Origin: Lunularia cruciata
Lineage: Eukaryota; Streptophyta; Marchantiopsida; Lunulariales; Lunulariaceae
Length of the DNA stretch: 64,000 bases
Reading direction: 5' to 3'
Assembly (NCBI GenBank): GCA_948567375.1
Contig: OX419757.1
Location: 68,758,001 to 68,822,000, forward strand
Shown here in pieces: positions 22,376 through 34,441 of the stretch (positions are counted from its first letter, which is position 1; each line of letters begins with the position of its first letter). The notes under the pieces were generated by a model, which made no database searches, was not told the origin of the DNA, and saw only the letters and a program-made list of their open reading frames with translations. Position numbers and translations under genes: made by a program.

Positions 22376-23467
22376 AATTATTGCAAGGATGCCCCATGAC
22401 ATGGATAGACAATCATTGGCAATGGGTATAGGGAGCATATTGCTTGCCATTTGGGGAAATTCATATGAATACATCGCATGCCTATCCCAACACAAAGGTG
22501 AAAGAGAGAATTGACAACTCATTTTGTCAAGGGGAAATCTGAAAATGAGTACAAGATAGAAGACATGAGGTATATGGCTCATCAAACCATCACAAAAGTA
22601 GTGATGTAGTTCTTTCATTTGAAATGATCAAACTACATTAACTAGAACTAGGTTATCTTCTTCCACCTTTTACATAAGCAAAAGCAAATTAATTGGACCA
22701 AGATGTTTTTTGAGCGGGTCATCAATCTACTAGAAGATATGACCAAAGGTTCTGCCACCATCATGGCTCATTCATCATTCATTTCTACTTTGGCATGAAT
22801 TGTGTGATGGACAAAGAGAAGGAGAAAGAGAAGGAGAAGTTCTCATCCCACCTACACCATCCGACTTACTTCAATGGAGACCCACACTTGCCTAAGGAGA
22901 TTACCTAATATCATGATGCGGATGAAGAATATACACAAATAGGGAAGTTAGTACAAGTGGTGGAAACATACAACTCAACTACAATTTGGAGAAAGACTCT
23001 TTGCAAACAAAGGCAAGGAATTTGTGCACTCAAATTGACATGCTAGAGAGGAAGATGTACATGAGTAAGCAACTCAAGGTGTTTTCTATGAAACTCCAAA
23101 GTGAATTTAACACCAAGTTCACCAAGGATCAAACCGGCTTTGAATAGACTTTGGATGGCTATTTGAATAGAGCTTGTGGACCTAGTTCAAATTCACAAGG
23201 AGGCTAATAGTTTGTCCCAAGAACTAGCTGCTTCTCTCATCAAGGAATTAAGACTAGAATATAGTCTTGTGAAAATACCAATGGTTTTTTTTGTTCCAAC
23301 AATAGGATATTGCTTCATACATATTGTTAGCATTTTTTGTTTTTGTAGAATTAGGAAGTTTGTGGATGTTGATACTTGGGAAATAGGTACCCAAGCTAAC
23401 ATATAAGTTTATTGGAGGTAGACAACTTCTAACTAAGTTGATTATAATCATAGCACCATTAGGTTTA
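22376..23467 (+). pseudogene. Degenerate reading downstream of the B LTR
   Basis: Plus-strand pieces include MDKEKEKEKEKFSSHLHHPT (about 22810), KQRQGICALKLTC and an open stretch 23176-23406 whose second half is hydrophobic and aromatic. The position after an LTR would suit a leader or gag, but no gag domain, zinc knuckle or primer site is recognised. It could equally be unrelated filler. Confidence 0.3.
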
Positions 23468-23722
23468 GGATAAGTGTTGTGTGTATATATATCACCACTC
23501 AACATAGATCATTGTAAACATCATACACTATATAAGAACAACTCACACATACATCAGATACAAAATTTAAAGTACTATAATAGTCAATTTATCTTTCCAC
23601 TCAAATCACACTCAAATCAAATCTATACTTGATCCTTCACTCAACAATTTGCCAACAATCAAGCAACAAATTACAATCAAATCACACCCACTCTAGCTAA
23701 GAGACTAAAGGTGACACTATCA
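23468..23722 (-). repeat. Short family A derivative: block X fused to a partial LTR
   Basis: Block X (about 23468-23585) is followed directly by the first 140 bp of the family A LTR as read on plus (TCAATTTATC... to GACACTATCAT). The rest of the LTR is missing. The same fusion point is found at 43831/43832. No internal sequence lies between the two blocks. Confidence 0.65.
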
Positions 23723-24852
23723 TACTTTCCCTTTCTTTCTCTAGAAACACATAAGGTGCCTAGTTTTGGCGCTTACAAATCAGAGGTTGTATGTAAATCT
23801 ATCATTACTAGTCTTTGCAAGCGTGTTACTCAACCATTAAAACCTTCCACTCTTGTTTCTAGTATTCCTTCTACTAAGTAGGATAGTAATGGAGTTCTTC
23901 TGCTAAAAATCAGCTTCAAAGCCTCCTAAACCTATCCTCAAACTAATTTCAATGTAAACTCCAAGTTTCTTCCAAGATGTACTCTAACTTCCAAACCAAT
24001 TTGCATTCCAAGTGTGGAAATTCTATGCCTTTTTTATAAGAAAACTCTCTAAAACTCAAACAAGGGTTAATTTTTCTATATTGCTCTAATTCAAATGATC
24101 CAGAACTCAATGAAAAACATTTAAGATAAGCTTTCCAATGGTATGAAGAAAGCCACAATCTGAGCCATATACCTCCCTTGAGGAGCTCTTTAACTTAGCC
24201 AATTTTTTTGTAGTTCCCACCCTAATTTCAAATCTCTAACTTAGGGTTTGCTTCTAGTTCTTGGAAACTTTCCCCAGATCTCTAATCAAAGGTACAAATA
24301 ATCCTCAAAGCATTCCAACAACCTAAAATCTTCAATCATAGTCATAAAAATGGGAGAATTGACATTAAATCATGATTAAGGATAGAAATACTTCATCAAA
24401 CTTACGATCATATTTTCAACAAAACTTGTTGCATCATGGACCTTTAGCCAACCAAGTTTTCATAGTAACTATTTTTGCCCTTGTTTAAACCTTTGCAAAT
24501 TTTGGTAGCCTAATTCAACTCTAGATATGGATCAATTCTTGAGTATGCTAACTTGTGAGCTCTATAGCTCCACATATGCTTGATCCAACACCTTTAATTA
24601 TATATCTAAAGAATTCCTATAGAAACTTGGTACAAAAAAGCAAGACCTAACCACCAACAATACCAAAAAATTTCATAATCTGATTCAAATCATAGCTTGA
24701 GATTGAACAAAAGTCCAAACATGATAATCATCTCATATGTAACACCTTACTTCACAATGCCCTAACTTCAATCAACCAAATTTGATTAGAGATTGATCCA
24801 AAACTAAAATTCCTTATAATAAGCATTGTAATCATTTTGTCTTTTGTCCAAC
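23723..24852. other. No gene seen; unassigned AT-rich repeat-like sequence
   Basis: Only short, non-conserved open stretches (for example 23949-24158, minus) occur. The right end is the target of a C solo LTR. I cannot assign this tract to any family in the window. Confidence 0.4.
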
Positions 24853-25588
24853 TTTAATACCAAGAGCTAGCCATATGATCTAGATGTGAAATTTGGTTTG
24901 GTAACATCTAGAATGATATTATACATGATGGTGAAAATAGATAAGATAAAAGTATCACCAAAGGAGTACTTCTACTAATAGGGCAGAAACCAAAAGAGAC
25001 TTGAGAACCTTAACCAATAGCTAGACATATGATTTAAAGGTGAGAATTGGTTTGGTAACATCTAGAAGGATGTTGCACATGATGGACTAAACAGATCAGG
25101 AAGAGGTATCACCAAAAGTGGACTTCTACTAATAGAGTAGGAATTGAAATATGCTTGAAATCTTTGAAGGCAATTTTGGAGGCCTAAATGGATGAATTAG
25201 GCCTTGAAAATGAGTAGGTTTTCCCCCCAATGGAGGAAAGGCTAACCTTCCCTCCCCCTGCTTTGTCTCGTTGAGAGCTTTCCAACCGTACCTTACTCAC
25301 GTGATTCTGAGATTCCTACAGGAAGATTCCCTAAAAGATTCTCTTTGGTCAAAGCTTGTTTGACTAACCAGATAGGATCTAGACCAAACAAGTCACCCAT
25401 CCAAGTAAGTAATCCAAGGGTGGAGCTTGCTGACATGTCACCTATCTGTGTCCCTAATCTTATGGTGGAGCTTCCTTGGAGGAGACCCTCTTTGTCTATA
25501 TAATAAAGAGAAGGTGCTCCCTTGGGGCATCGATTGTTTTAGTGTGCAATCTGTGTTTTCTCTCTTCTCTTGTACTCGGAGTATTACA
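24853..25588 (+). mobile_element. Solo LTR of family C with perfect target duplication
   Basis: A 736-bp LTR, TTTAATACC... to GTATTACA, flanked by CCAAC on both sides (24848-24852 and 25589-25593). It carries the two U3 repeats, the W-box pair (one arm mutated), both TGACATGTCA-type boxes and TATATAATAAAG. The canonical TG at the start is TT here. A solo LTR forms by recombination between the two LTRs of an inserted element. Confidence 0.92.
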
Positions 25589-26574
25589 CCAACCTTATAG
25601 ATAGATCATGGAAGTATGTCACAAGGCTCTCTAAATTGTCTAATTTATGCACCTTAGTATAAATTCTATTGCTCTCAATTCAATTGATCATATCACCTTG
25701 AGAATTTGCTCAAATCACTTGTTTTCTATCTCCAAGTTATAGCTTGTTAGCTTGTCTCTCCAACCATAGTCTTTTTTTTGCCAAATTGCATCCTCTAACT
25801 TCTTTGATGATTGAAAACTCTAGATTTCTTCTCTTGTAATTTTTTTTCATTTAATTGGTTTTGTTTTTGCCAACTTGAAACCATTGAAAAAGATTAATTT
25901 ATTTTCCATCTATAAGAGAAAATAGATTGGAAATTCTTAAATATACCTTATAAGTAAGCACATGAAGAACAATTGCCCAAATTGCACTACCACCCAAGTC
26001 CAAGTTTCATCATAATGTTAAATCTAAACTTGATGAGAAAAGGATTTGGGAGTGGTAGATCAAGAGCATGGGACAATTTTTACTCAAGTGCTTCTTCCAA
26101 TTCTCTAGCACCCATGCTTTGCTAAATCACTCAATCCCCACGTCCTTGTCCTAGTGAAGACTCCTCAAGCTAAAACATGCACCGTTGTTTATCAACTCCA
26201 TACCACCTATATACATAAAATCCTCAAAGAAGAAAAGCCCATATTCCACATGGCCAATCATATACATGTACACAGATTTCTCACATGGTAAAAGCTCAAC
26301 CATGGGATCCGTCCTACAATCTACTCTAATAATGTGGAGATAAACTATATTAAATTCTTTTTTCACTAGTTGCATAACCACAATATGACATCCACCTCCA
26401 CTTAACTTATGAATCCTTTGGTATGCACAACTGATCAGGTTACACATTGTGGTTATTTTCATATGACCTCCTCATCTGATTGTTGAGCCTTGTCCTCCAA
26501 TAGTACATCTTTATCTTGGATTGAAAGAGATCCAATTCTTTGGCAACTTTGTTCATGCTCTAGCTTCCTTCTTA
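25589..26574. other. No assigned gene; one minus open stretch
   Basis: From 25589 to 26150 nothing is supported. At 26151-26462 a 103-codon minus open frame (Cys, His and aromatic rich) lies just downstream of the family D integrase. No domain is recognised and it may be chance or an eroded 3' part of D. Confidence 0.35.
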
Positions 26575-27680
26575 CTATTTGAAGAGCTTGATGTGCTTGC
26601 CCATAATTGGAAATTTAAGCTTAATTCCATCAAACTTTGAAAGAGAGTAAGTAGCATTAACAAACACACTATCAACTACATAAGGTCCAAACCAATGCTT
26701 TGAGAATTTCCGTATAGCATTATGTTGGTTATCTAGACTTCTATTGTAGACTAGCACTCAATCTCCTTCTTGAATATCTCTTGGCCTCAAGTGTTGGCAT
26801 TTTTTAAATTTTTCCTTATTTCCAAGGTGTGTTTTCTTAGGCCTCTCAATTGCAAGCTCAACATCCTTTGGTCTTTTCTCCAATTGATGTTAGAAGCTCC
26901 TTCTTATATATGCAATCTTCCCAAAGCAAGTCACTCCAAATAGATATTTGCTCCTCAATTGGCATAATTGGTTTTTACCTATGCATAAACTCTATTGGCA
27001 TGTAGTTGGTTATCAAAATATGGGTGGTGCAATCTGCCTATAGAGAAAATGGTAAGAGCCTTGGCTACTCTTTCACTCTCATGTGGTATGCTTTCACAAT
27101 AGCTTTCACAATAGGTGGATGACCTTGCTCACTCTTGGTATTTTCCTCTAGGTTCTAAGCTATAGTAAGAACCAATTTGACTCCACACATCTCAAAGAAA
27201 GCCTTGGCTTCTTCTATATTAAGATCTTCTTGATCTGCTTTAATTTTCCCAACACACCTATATCTACAAATCACATCTTCCAATAGAAATCTATAAACTC
27301 CTTTGCTAGTTTTTGTCCTCAAGGCTCATCCGTCTACCTAGTTAGATAAATCTTCCCATGCCAAAACCAAGTACCATATTTGCCATATCTCAACCAATGT
27401 AATAACTAGATCAACAACCCACTTGAGATGCATTGTGAGCAAATAGGTAGGATGCAATCCATCTTTATGTATTTGAGTATATTTGGTAGATTTTACATGT
27501 CTTCACAAATTGAATTGTCTTCAATTTGGAAAAGGTAGTATAAATACCCATATGTCCATCTCACAAGCTCTCATGGAATTTTCTGATAATTAGCTTCCTT
27601 GTTTCCTCCTTGCACACAACCCATTGTGGAGGCTTGCCACTAAGTTTAGCTTTCTTTCACAAAAAACTCCCTTCCTAAAG
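26575..27680 (-). pseudogene. Integrase of gypsy family D (remnant)
   Basis: The minus strand carries a zinc-binding part (FHESL-stop-DGHMG, then FVKTCKIYQ, about 27500-27600), a core part (GKIKADQEDLNIEEAKAFFE, CGVKLVLT, NLEENTKSEQGH with the third catalytic Glu) and a C-terminal end, open at 26575-26757 (NQHNAIRKFSKHWFGPYVV, ATYSLSKFDG, GKHIKLFK). The FGPYVV...LDG...GKHIKLF layout is the usual integrase tail. Catalytic Asp residues are not clear. No RT, gag or LTR of D is recognised. Confidence 0.75.
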
Positions 27681-27884
27681 GTAGTTGTATACTTTTTACC
27701 TTAATAACTTGTACCAAGCCTCATTCCACTCTTGTTGCTTGGTCAAGGAGCTAAGTTAATGCCCAATATCCAACCATTCTCTTTCATAAAGCTCCTCCAT
27801 GAAGAACTTATGATGTTATGACTACCAACACTACCACTCCATTTTCCAAGCAAACAAGCTTTAGCATTACAAGTGTTGTGATAA

Positions 27885-28092
27885 TTATCATGCATATATA
27901 CATTACTACACAACATATATATTTGTCAATATCACACACTATAGAAGCATAACTCACACATAAGTCATACATGAGTTTTGTAGTTAGGTCACTCTAACTT
28001 CAGATAACATCATCAAATACATCAATGTCAACATCATAACTATAGAAGCACAACTCACACATAAGTTACACATGAACTCTAAAATCCCACAA
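27885..28092 (-). repeat. Block X of A3, partly duplicated
   Basis: A first X unit (27885-27985) and a second, shorter unit (28021-28092) are separated by a copy of the sequence that normally flanks X (TTAGGTCACTCTAACTT, compare TTAGGTCCCTCTAACTCC at 13160). So X plus its flank is tandemly duplicated here. It abuts the LTR stub with a TTGTGATAA/TTATCATG junction, like the inverted GCATGACA/TGTCATGC junction in A2. Confidence 0.7.
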
Positions 28093-28960
28093 TTACCTCC
28101 TAGTTGGCAATTAGTTTACTGTAACTCCATCTACTCTATGTATGTGATATGCCCTATGTTTGGCAAAGGTCAGGAGGTTAGGTGCCATCATAAGTTGCTT
28201 ATTTGAAATCTATAACACATAAAAGGTGAACTAGCTGTAGGTCAAGTACATCTAGGATATAACCATTTTCCTTGAAGGAACACCATGAGAAGAGGAGTCA
28301 AACATACCATATTCCATCCTCTTGAACAACTATCACACATCAATACAATAGCCACTCCACTAGAAGAGACACATAATATACACCGCAAGCCTGCACGTAC
28401 AAGTGCTAAGCTTAGGTCCAAAGTACCAAGCTTGGGTCCATAGTGCCATCAATGTTTAGGAGGGGACATGGTGCACAATTTTACACATTATCCTTCCAAA
28501 AAACACCATCATGTCCTTCTAACAAAAGGACTTAAGAAGTCAAAACCTTATGCGCTCTCAAGATAGTGCAGCATGTAGTAACATCAAGTGTCATCAATAT
28601 AGTCTGCTATAGATATACAAAGTAACATGGATGAAATTGGTGGATCAAGGATCTATAACATCTTCCTCAAATAATAGCATAATGTAAGGTGTTCTTGCTG
28701 AGAAATAGCTAAGTTCTCAAAGGCCATCAACATCACTTTCCAAAAAGAATGTTTGTCATTGAGAATATGCGCTCACCCATATGTTTAGATCATCCAAGTC
28801 CAAAAATATAATAGCATCATGACAAATTGCTAAAAGGAAATTTGGATCTAGTCCATAGAGTATAAAGTAAAGAGAAAGAATTATGCTAAGAAGGCTTGCT
28901 GGTTGAATTGATTGCCCATAACCAACCAAGGTTATTAGAGATCCCAACCTTCCAAGTGGC
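28093..28960 (-). other. 3' non-coding part of A3
   Basis: Collinear with 13150-13990 of A2. Frames are closed; nothing else is recognised. Confidence 0.5.
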
Positions 28961-29600
28961 CTTGCTATAACCCATACTTACTTAATCCTCTCTTCATTGT
29001 CTAAACCATTTTCTTTGCTAACCCATCTACCTTAGGGTGATCTTAAGAGGTAGTATGATGATCAATCAAGGCTTTGTGACATAAGACTTGAAACTCTTCC
29101 AAGAACTTTGTACCTTCATCAATCAAAACCTCAATTGGTGCACCAAAATGACTAAGAACTCAATCCAAGAATAAGTAAGCCATCCCTTCATTGGACTTGT
29201 TAAGAAGTACCACCAACTCAATCCACTTGGAGAAAGGTTGCTATAACCATAATATATGAATGATATCCCATAGTCAATGGTAAAGGTCCATCAAAGTCCA
29301 AACTCCAATGGTAACCCAATCTTATGATAGGTAATGTGTGTAAATGTGACAATGAGAGACTTAAATTATGCACTAACTTGGCTACAAATCACATATTTGG
29401 CAACAAATTGTTATGAATTGCCTTGCATATCATACCACCAATAATGACTCTAAAGTAAGCTTTATTTATGCTTCACTCCAAAATGTCTTAGCTCCTCATG
29501 AGCATGACATACCACCTATGGTCTTTAATATAGAAGTAGTATTACTTGCACTCTACCATCCTCTTGTACTTGGAGAAGGTGTATGCACTCAAATCTAAAA
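28961..29600 (-). pseudogene. Integrase remnant of A3
   Basis: DNA-level match to the A2 integrase (13991-14560), including the stretches for the LS-HFGA core and HYWWC zinc-binding region. No frame is open long enough to read the domain through. Confidence 0.65.
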
Positions 29601-29741
29601 TTCTTGGCTTGCTAAAAGAGATCATTTTTTTTGTTCATTCACAACACCAGTGCAAAGATCATCCATGATTAAGACATTATTATGAATGTCTTGCTGACTT
29701 GTTCCAATAGCTCTACCCTCTAGATTTATGACCTCAAGAAC

Positions 29742-29791
29742 TCCTCCTATATATGCTGAGAGAAATTCCTCCTATATATGCTGAGAGAAAT
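29742..29791. repeat. 25-bp tandem duplication
   Basis: Two perfect 25-bp units (29742-29766, 29767-29791) containing CTATATATGCTGAGAG, in the integrase/RNase H linker of A3. A1 and A2 have a single unit. Confidence 0.9.
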
Positions 29792-29869
29792 ACCACCAAA
29801 GCCTCGAAAAATATACATAGAAAGGTAGATGCATGCTCACCTAATACCATCTCCTCATCTATCTCACCA

Positions 29870-30985
29870 GACCAACATGATCCAATTTGATCTTGTTGGT
29901 TGTCACATGACTTTCTACATCTATATCACAGTTAAACACCACAAGTCTATGAATAATTGTGAAATCATCCTCTTATAAAATTAGAGCCTATTGTAAAGCT
30001 TCCTTGGTGTAATATCCTGAGGATAGGAGACTTGAAGAGAGACACACCATGAGAAACACATAATTTCACACTCGAACCTTTGATGCACCAAAGGAGCACC
30101 TTCTCTTTATTAAATAAACAAAGGTGATCTCCTCCAAGGAAACTCCACCATAGGATTAGGCACATAGATAGGTGAAATGTCAGCAAGCTCCACCCTTTGA
30201 TTAATTAATTGGATGGGTGACATGTTGGTCCTGGTCCTATCTGGTTGGTTAAACAAGCTTTGACCAGAGGGAATCTTTTTGAGAATCTTTTAGGGAATCT
30301 TCCTATATGAATCTAAAAATCACATGGGTGAGGTACCATTGGAAAGCTCTCAATGAGACAAACCAAGAGGGAGTGTAGGCCAACCTTTCTTCCTTTGGAT
30401 AAAATTTGCACAATTTTGAGGCCCAATTCATCCATTTAGACCTTCAAAATTGCCTTCAAAGATTTTAGGCATATTTTGGTTCCTACTCTATTAGGAAAAG
30501 TCCCCTTTTGGTGATACATTTGTCTGATCTATTTAGTCCATCATGTGTAACATCCTTCTAGATGTTACCAAACCAATTTTCACCTTTAAATCATATGTTT
30601 AGCTATTGGTTCTAAGGTTTTCAAGTCTATTTTGGTTTCTACCTTATAAGTAGAAATACTCTTTTGGTGATACTTCTATCTGATATATTTTGACCATTAT
30701 GTATAACATCATTCCAAATGTTACCAAACCAAATTTCACATCTGATATATTTTGACCATTATGATAACATCATTCCAAATGTTACCAAACCAAATTTCAC
30801 AGTTAGATCATATGGCTAGCTCTTGGTATTACACTTGGAAAGCTTGTTGAACATTATCAACCACTTCAAGGTTTATGATCAATGATGAGAGTGAAAGGGT
30901 TACCAAATAGGTAACATAAAATATTTTCTATTGCCAATACTATTGCCAAGCACTCTCATCACATCACTATAATTGAAGTATACTT
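29870..30985 (-). pseudogene. RNase H remnant of A3, split by a C solo LTR
   Basis: Left part 29870-30007 and right part 30834-30985 match A1 RNase H DNA either side of the inserted LTR. Immediately right of 30985 the copy jumps to RT lead-in sequence (A1 about 2404), so the RT palm with its Asp pair is deleted. Confidence 0.65.
30008..30833 (-). mobile_element. Solo LTR of family C inside A3, perfect target duplication
   Basis: An 826-bp minus-oriented LTR, plus-strand ends TGTAATATCC and GGTATTACA, flanked by CTTGG on both sides (30003-30007 and 30834-30838). It contains a private tandem duplication of about 60 bp (30679-30740 and 30741-30801), which partly explains its extra length. Confidence 0.92.
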
Positions 30986-33220
30986 TCTATGTGAAATTTC
31001 TACCAATCTACCCCAACTCTAAATTAATGCTCTCTCCTTATCACTATATATGTAGGGACATCAAAAAACTAATGTATCACTAGTGAGCTCAATTCATATA
31101 CTAGGTTTTAGAGCATCCAAATCCTTCATATTGAAAGCAAAACAATTTGTATACCTCCTCAAGAACATCCAAACTCTCCATCTTTCCCTTCTTGTAAGCT
31201 TGGGTCCAAGGTTTGGCTCCCATGTATCCTCTGTAATTAATTTAGAAGTGGAAGACGGATTGATTTGCTGCTACATTGGGCTCCTAGGAGCAACAATGTC
31301 ATAGTCCCAACCACTAGAGTCCCCAACCTTAGTGCAGAAAACTTGCTCAATTCTAACTACAAGCTCCATATGTCCTCTAGATGCATCCCTAGTAGACCAA
31401 GAGTGAAACCCAAGTAGACCACACTCATTTAAATGGACCCTGAGTGGACCAATCTCACTAGTAGCCATTGGTTGTGTCCCAAGGATACCATGCCCACTTG
31501 GTCCATAGCCCCAACATGTGCATGAATCATCTTAAAAGGGCATAAAGCTCACAAGTGTTCAAGTGGTGATGCCTATCAAGCACATCCTATGCTACTCTAT
31601 CAATCCAAGGCTCATAATCCAAGTCCAATAATTCATGTCCATAACCTGACCTAACACTTGATGCTTGGATGTCTCTAAAACCACTATAATAATGGTAATA
31701 TTGGTACAAAAATCCATTGCATATTTGTTCTCATTGTTGATGGGCTCCACCAATTCCTGTAGTTATGAGTCCAGACAAGTCCAAAACATCCCACTCAAAA
31801 ATGGGAGCTTGGGAAACTCATATATGTGGGTAAATTATCTATAGTCTATCCAAAAAAATTCATTATTCCCATAAGTGACCTATCAACTATACCACCTCTT
31901 GAGACTAGCACCAAACATCTAAAATATCATCAACAATAAGGTGGTCTAATCGATGAATCCCATCATAAGCACATAACAGTACTTCTTTAGATAAGAACGC
32001 TCCCCCAAAGACAAAGACAATAAGCTTTTGATCCCACTATGGTTGCATCCAACAACAATACGGCATGTCTTATCCAAGAATGGATTTGATGTGTACTCAT
32101 CACCACTCGCATACAAGAATTACCCATCAAAGAGATGCTCTCTAAAATGTAGGATAGAGAGATGGATTGAATAACTTGGAGTTATTGTATATATAACATC
32201 TCCTAAAACACACCACAATGGGCCATCTAGAAATTATGGCTAGCTAAAAATAACCAAATGAATAGGACCATATCTCTCCAAATCTTGCAACCCTAGCAAG
32301 GAAATATCTACTAGTAGTACTTGAACCTTGACATCAATAATAACTCAAGATACCAATAGGCCAAGTATGCTATATAATATAGAGAGATTTACCTAGCAAT
32401 CTCATCTCTTTCATACACATACACGTACCTTTGAACCCATATACTTACTTGTAGTATTATAGCTAGTTGAATGCTAATCCCACCAAAAAACTCCAATAGA
32501 CATACTCTCTTTCTATTGGATATTGCAAAGCAATGAGTGTGGTATCCAAAGATGAAAATGTCATACACTTTATTTTCTCATCTTCACATTGGTCTTATGG
32601 TGATACAAAGGCTCCACTTCAAGCATGCTACATCAATTGATATGCATGTTGCTGCAATGCCTTCTTGGAACTCCACAATGAGGCATCCAAATTTCACTCA
32701 TACTCCAAATCCAAGTGATCTCCTCTAATATGTCAATATTCTATGCATGGGCATTCCTATCCAATAAGCTACTAGGACAAGTAATGGAACCATTGAAAAT
32801 TGATGTTATGGTCCCTAACCATAGTGATCCAAGATTGCCACTATTAAAGTGCACTGGTAGGCAATATACCTATCTCTCACCTGATTTCCAACCAGGCTTA
32901 TAAGAAGTTTTCTCCTCCCAATAGTCAATATTGAAACCCTTGGGGTATAACATTGCTTCACCACCTAGCACATCAAATGAATCTACTACTAGTTATGGCA
33001 TGAGCTATCACCACAAAGCTATTAGTTGGATAATAGGACTAAATTTGGACAATGAATTCCCCACATGTGATGTACTATGTAGAACCACCCCCTAGCGGAT
33101 CTCATGCTCCTCAATCAAGTAAGCTTTACTTCAACCATCTCTACTCTAGAAGCAAGAACCACACCAATAGAAGCAAGAACTACACCAATGCTACTAGAGT
33201 TCAACTCATGGGTAGTGCAC
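30986..33220 (-). pseudogene. Pre-RT and gag-linker remnant of A3
   Basis: Aligns with A1 from about 2400 to 4940, then jumps to a short gag piece at A1 about 6330 (near 33185) and on to the leader (A1 about 7530) at 33225. The open stretches 31083-31304, 32537-32728 and 32715-32903 are on the opposite strand and look fortuitous. There is a short duplication of AGAAGCAAGAACNACACCAAT at 33150-33190 by the first deletion junction. Confidence 0.6.
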
Positions 33221-34011
33221 CAAAAACTCATCTAAATTGGCTAGCCTTACACCAATAAGTTGGCTTGTCAACCCTTTGTAGTAGCTTATTGCTCTATGAG
33301 CTCTTTCTTCTTGCCAATTTGGCCAACTTTCACCAACTTGAGCAATATCTAGGGCTATCTAGGCAACCTCCAACTCATGACAACCTCTGCCAACTCAACC
33401 TCCAAATCTAGAAAAACCTCTACCAATCTAACACACCTCTTCTACACACCAAGGCCTTTCTTCTTGCCAATTCCAAATCCTTCTAAATTTGGCCAACCTC
33501 CACCAACTTGAGCACTAGTTAGAGCAATTCAGGCAACCTCTAAACAACCTTTTCCAACTTGACCACCAAATTTGGACAATATCTACCAATCTATTACACC
33601 TCCTCTACAATTGGCCAATAGCTAAATCCTCTACTAACTATCATCTTGGGCCAATTGAGAGGATGGAGATCTCCAAATCCCTAATTTGAGGAGATGTGCT
33701 CCCAAATCCACCTCCAATTTTGCAATTTGGGCTCAATTTGTACCAAATTGATTTTAATTTCACCTCCTTAGGCTCAAATTAGATACCCATTGTCTCAAAG
33801 TGAATCAGTGTTCAAAAATTTAGCCATTTCTTCTACACACCATGTACCCTACTACCAAATATACATCAACTCAAATAAGGCTTTCACACATGATCACTCT
33901 CAAGGAAATCTAGAACCATGATCAAATGTACCAACAATCAGTCAAGCTTGGAGATACCACCAACTTTTTCAATTCTTGGACCCAATTTGTCCCTAAATTT
34001 CACTTTCTTGA
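33221..34011 (-). other. Leader of A3 with diverged tandem duplication
   Basis: Two units of about 155 bp (about 33305-33458 and 33459-33612) share CTTTCTTCTTGCCAATT, TTTGGCCAAC, CACCAACTTGAGCA and TCTACCAATCTA words. A1 has one related stretch near 7645. No coding sequence is seen. Confidence 0.6.
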
Positions 34012-34441
34012 TGTAATCAATTCATTCTTCTACTCAAATCAAATATGTACTCAATCTCTTGCTCAACAATTTGCCAAAAATTTGAGCACTTATTATAATC
34101 AAGCCACACCCATTATAGCTAAGAGACTCCGAGTAATTTTTGTCAACCTCTATCCACCATAGCCAAGAACTCAAAGGCTCAACATCAAAGAAGTTAGCTC
34201 TTTGGAGCTACACTTCAAAAGTATAATCCTTTTTTTACCTATATCTCTAGCCCTAATGGTGACATTGAAAACATATTGACAATGCAAGTAATAGTGGGTC
34301 CCACCATGTGATCAATAGCCCTAATATAAGATCCGGCTACCATCAAGTAATTCATGAGCAATTACCAAAATAACTATGACTACCAACAAAACCACTCTAT
34401 TGTCCAAGCAATAAAGTTTTGGTGCTACAAATATTGTGACA
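34012..34441 (-). repeat. 5' LTR of A3
   Basis: TGTAATCA on the left and ATTGTGACA on the right (plus strand), homologous to the other family A LTRs. It keeps GTGGGTCCCAC and the TATA-like AGTATAATCC on the plus strand. Confidence 0.8.

Larger units (their letters stand above)
27815..34441 (-). mobile_element. Family A retrotransposon copy A3, internally deleted
   Basis: A minus-strand copy with a 5' LTR at 34012-34441 and only about 70 bp of 3' LTR at 27815-27883. Relative to A1 it lacks the RT active-site region (junction near 30985-31000) and most of gag (junctions near 33165 and 33220). A C solo LTR sits inside RNase H. It is the most eroded of the three copies. Confidence 0.8.

Noticed and set aside
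22331-22618. 95-codon minus open frame
   Set aside because: It lies antisense to sequence shared by both B LTR copies, has no domain and is not open in the second copy.
26151-26462. 103-codon minus frame as a host gene
   Set aside because: It has no recognised domain and no intron or promoter signal, and it lies beside a dead integrase; kept only as an unassigned note.
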